From Rhizoctonia solani (lineage: Eukaryota; Basidiomycota; Agaricomycetes; Cantharellales; Ceratobasidiaceae), in NCBI RefSeq assembly GCF_016906535.1, contig NC_057374.1, positions 1,054,001 to 1,118,000 on the forward strand: a stretch of DNA of 64,000 nucleotides. The letters are read 5' to 3'. The notes under the pieces are model-generated. The model did not search any database. It was not told the origin of the DNA and worked only from the letters and a program-made list of their open reading frames with translations. Shown piece by piece: positions 62,198 to 64,000 of the stretch. The position numbers were made by a program, and so were the translations under genes. Each line of letters opens with the position of its first letter. Within the stretch, counting starts at the first letter, position 1.

Positions 62198-64000
62198 ATG
62201 CACGTACTTCAGTTGCCTGTTGACATCCTTATTGCAATATTTTCTCATCTGACAGCTTCCAGAGACCTGTACTCCTGCAATCAAGTAAGCAGATCCTCTT
62301 TTCGTAATCGCTGCTACTGATCCGTACATTCGCTAACCTAGATATGTCGAGCAGTCCACAATTTATTCCGATCTTCTCCCCAGCTTTACCACAAACTTTC
62401 GCTAGCGCGAGCCAGTTTGGCGGATACCCTCTATGGTGTGCAGAATAAATCACTTCAAGATCGGACGAGACTCGTACTCGAGTTGGAACAGCGTTGGTGG
62501 TCACGAGCCCTTTCATCGCGTCGGCAGCTCAAAATTCCTCTCGATAACCCATGCATCGAATATCAGATTTGCAATGGTGTGATAGTCACTGGAGTACTCT
62601 CATCTACAGGCGATTCGCTTCAAGAATTGCAAGTATATCGACTCCCATCGTATCTTACTGGTCTGAAATCTAAACTCTGGAGGCATAAGCTCGAAAAGGA
62701 TAGCAGTGTTCGCCAGCTCAAAGTGGATCCCTCGCAAGATCTCTTGGTCCTGACAGGAGTTGGGCCGCCTGACTCTGGGGATTTGGGGTGAGTATGAGAG
62801 TGCCCCAACTTAAATTCATACTGATGATTAAGCGAACGCTTAGTACTAAATGTACTGTCAGTTTGCACCTGCGAACGTTATCTACAAACGACAGCCATCC
62901 GGCCGCTTCTTTGGCCACACTATCCCTGAAGGGAGTTTTGCCTACGCAACCATTCATGCATCCTTATTCCCAGGGTCGAATAGTCGTACGTATATGCCAA
63001 GACATTCTTGGAGTCCTCACCAACCCAGATTCAACCGACCCTGTGACTGAAAGCTCGGTCCAAAGTCTGGTCATCTGGCAATGGACTAGTGGTCAACAAC
63101 TTCTGACACTGCCGCAGCTGGATAACTTGCTTATCAACGATTTAACGTTTCTTGGACGGCATACCATACTGTTAACTCACTCGACTACACCAAATGGGCC
63201 TGGTATAAGTGTCCTGCACCTCGCCCTCGGACAACCGTACGCGAATAGCCCTGTCACTTCGACTGCGCCCATGAACTCTCTGGAAACTTCGACGTTCTTT
63301 CACTTCCCTTCGCCTCCAATTTGTTCCCACGAATGCATAAGAATGGGGAGCATAAAAATTACAAGTGAACCACCGATTGATATCTCCTGGCCCGCCCTCG
63401 AGGGCAAGAATCATGTTCCGAGGGTATTCACTCCTGATCCTTCGGAGGCTACCAGCATCGTCGCCTTCTCCTTATCCATCTACGTAAGGGCCTTCGGCTC
63501 CACGAGGACCAACACTATTAAGCACACACTTCTTACACGGGCTTCGGTTTTCAGCACATGTACAGCTCCTTACTCGAAGCGTTCCTACACATTCGACGAA
63601 TGGAGCTCTGAAGATACCTACTGGTTCTCGGGAGAACCTGGCTTTATTCATGGCCAACGATATACTCTTACATCCTTCCAGCAGCCTCGGACGAACGTTG
63701 AGATCTACGATTTTAATCACTGCCATGCTGAGATTCCTGATTCTGGTTGGTTCGCGCTGCTCAAGGAAGGAAACTCCAAGTTGGCCCATGGGATTGTACC
63801 CAAGCTTAGCGCTCATAGGACGAGATGCGGCCACAAGCGCTATCTAGACAGCGAGCTGAAATCGACGATGCATTGTAAGCGACAGTGCATGAAAGCTGGG
63901 CTTGCGCGTCTACATGATCGTGTTATAAGCGCACTAGACGGTGAAAGTGTAATCACCATCGAGGTAAGCGCTACTTCATATAAACTTCAGCTCGGGCTAA
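62198..64000 (+). CDS. F-box protein, 3' end beyond the window
   Basis: Start MHVLQLPVDILIAIFSHLTA, then SRDLYSCNQ, intron, ICRAVHNLFRSSPQLYHKLS: a complete F-box split by one intron. The next exon has a helix-rich linker (RTRLVLELEQRWWSRALSSR) and beta-strand repeats (VTGVLSSTGDSLQELQVYRL; LKVDPSQDLLVLTGVG). After a second intron the propeller-like part continues (SLVIWQWTSGQQLL, NDLTFLGRHTILLTHST, FDEWSSEDTYWFSG, NVEIYDFNHCHAEI). A GTAAGC donor at about 63964 starts an intron that leaves the window. SCF-type substrate adaptor by family; substrate unknown. It resembles the gene at 24383 in design rather than sequence. Confidence 0.75.

Overview
The window reads as nuclear DNA of a filamentous basidiomycete, most likely an agaricomycete close to Rhizoctonia/Thanatephorus. 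The evidence is gene structure (almost every gene is cut by many 45-65 nt GT-AG introns), family content (GH20, GH31, berberine-bridge oxidases, DUF6534-like 7-TM proteins, ricin-type lectins) and gene-to-gene similarity. No prokaryotic operon, rRNA, tRNA or CRISPR array was seen. The species assignment is inference.

Layout. 1-589: 3' end of a WDR7-type WD40 gene. 846-1490: small secreted glycine-rich repeat protein. 1617-3699 (-): GH20 beta-hexosaminidase. 4144-6134 (-): epsin/CLINT1-type ENTH adaptor. 6185-7637: CpG-starved island with a broken Clr2-like silencing-factor gene. 8919-11922 (-): HMG-box factor. 12365-12794: small unknown gene. 12.8-16.2 kb: gene desert. 16.2-17.8 kb: unknown coiled-coil gene. 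18943-21197 (-): glycerol kinase. 23318-23938: endosulfine (Igo1). 24383-25996: F-box protein. 26524-30899 (-): Cdc25-type RasGEF.

31.9-37.1 kb is a decayed duplication zone: a lectin gene with a partial copy upstream, a twice-repeated orphan motif, and a DUF3445/heme N-demethylase-like gene with a decayed copy 1.2 kb upstream. Four 7-TM paralogues follow in two pairs (37877-39209, 40370-41986, 54661-56287, 57670-59046). The pairs flank a block of core genes: proteasome Rpt5, CTD-kinase cyclin Ctk2, a GPI-anchored berberine-bridge oxidase, Pol III subunit Rpc17 and a GH31 alpha-glucosidase. The window ends with DNA polymerase alpha B subunit (59588-61756, -) and a second F-box gene running off the edge.

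The genes do not form one pathway. Three head-to-head housekeeping pairs (Rpt5/Ctk2, BBE/Rpc17, Pol12/F-box) share short promoters. The most important technical feature is a set of about ten apparent one-base frame breaks, mostly one base missing in or near a homopolymer, inside genes that should be functional. The most interesting biological features are the CpG-depleted Clr2 relic and the duplicated lectin/demethylase zone.
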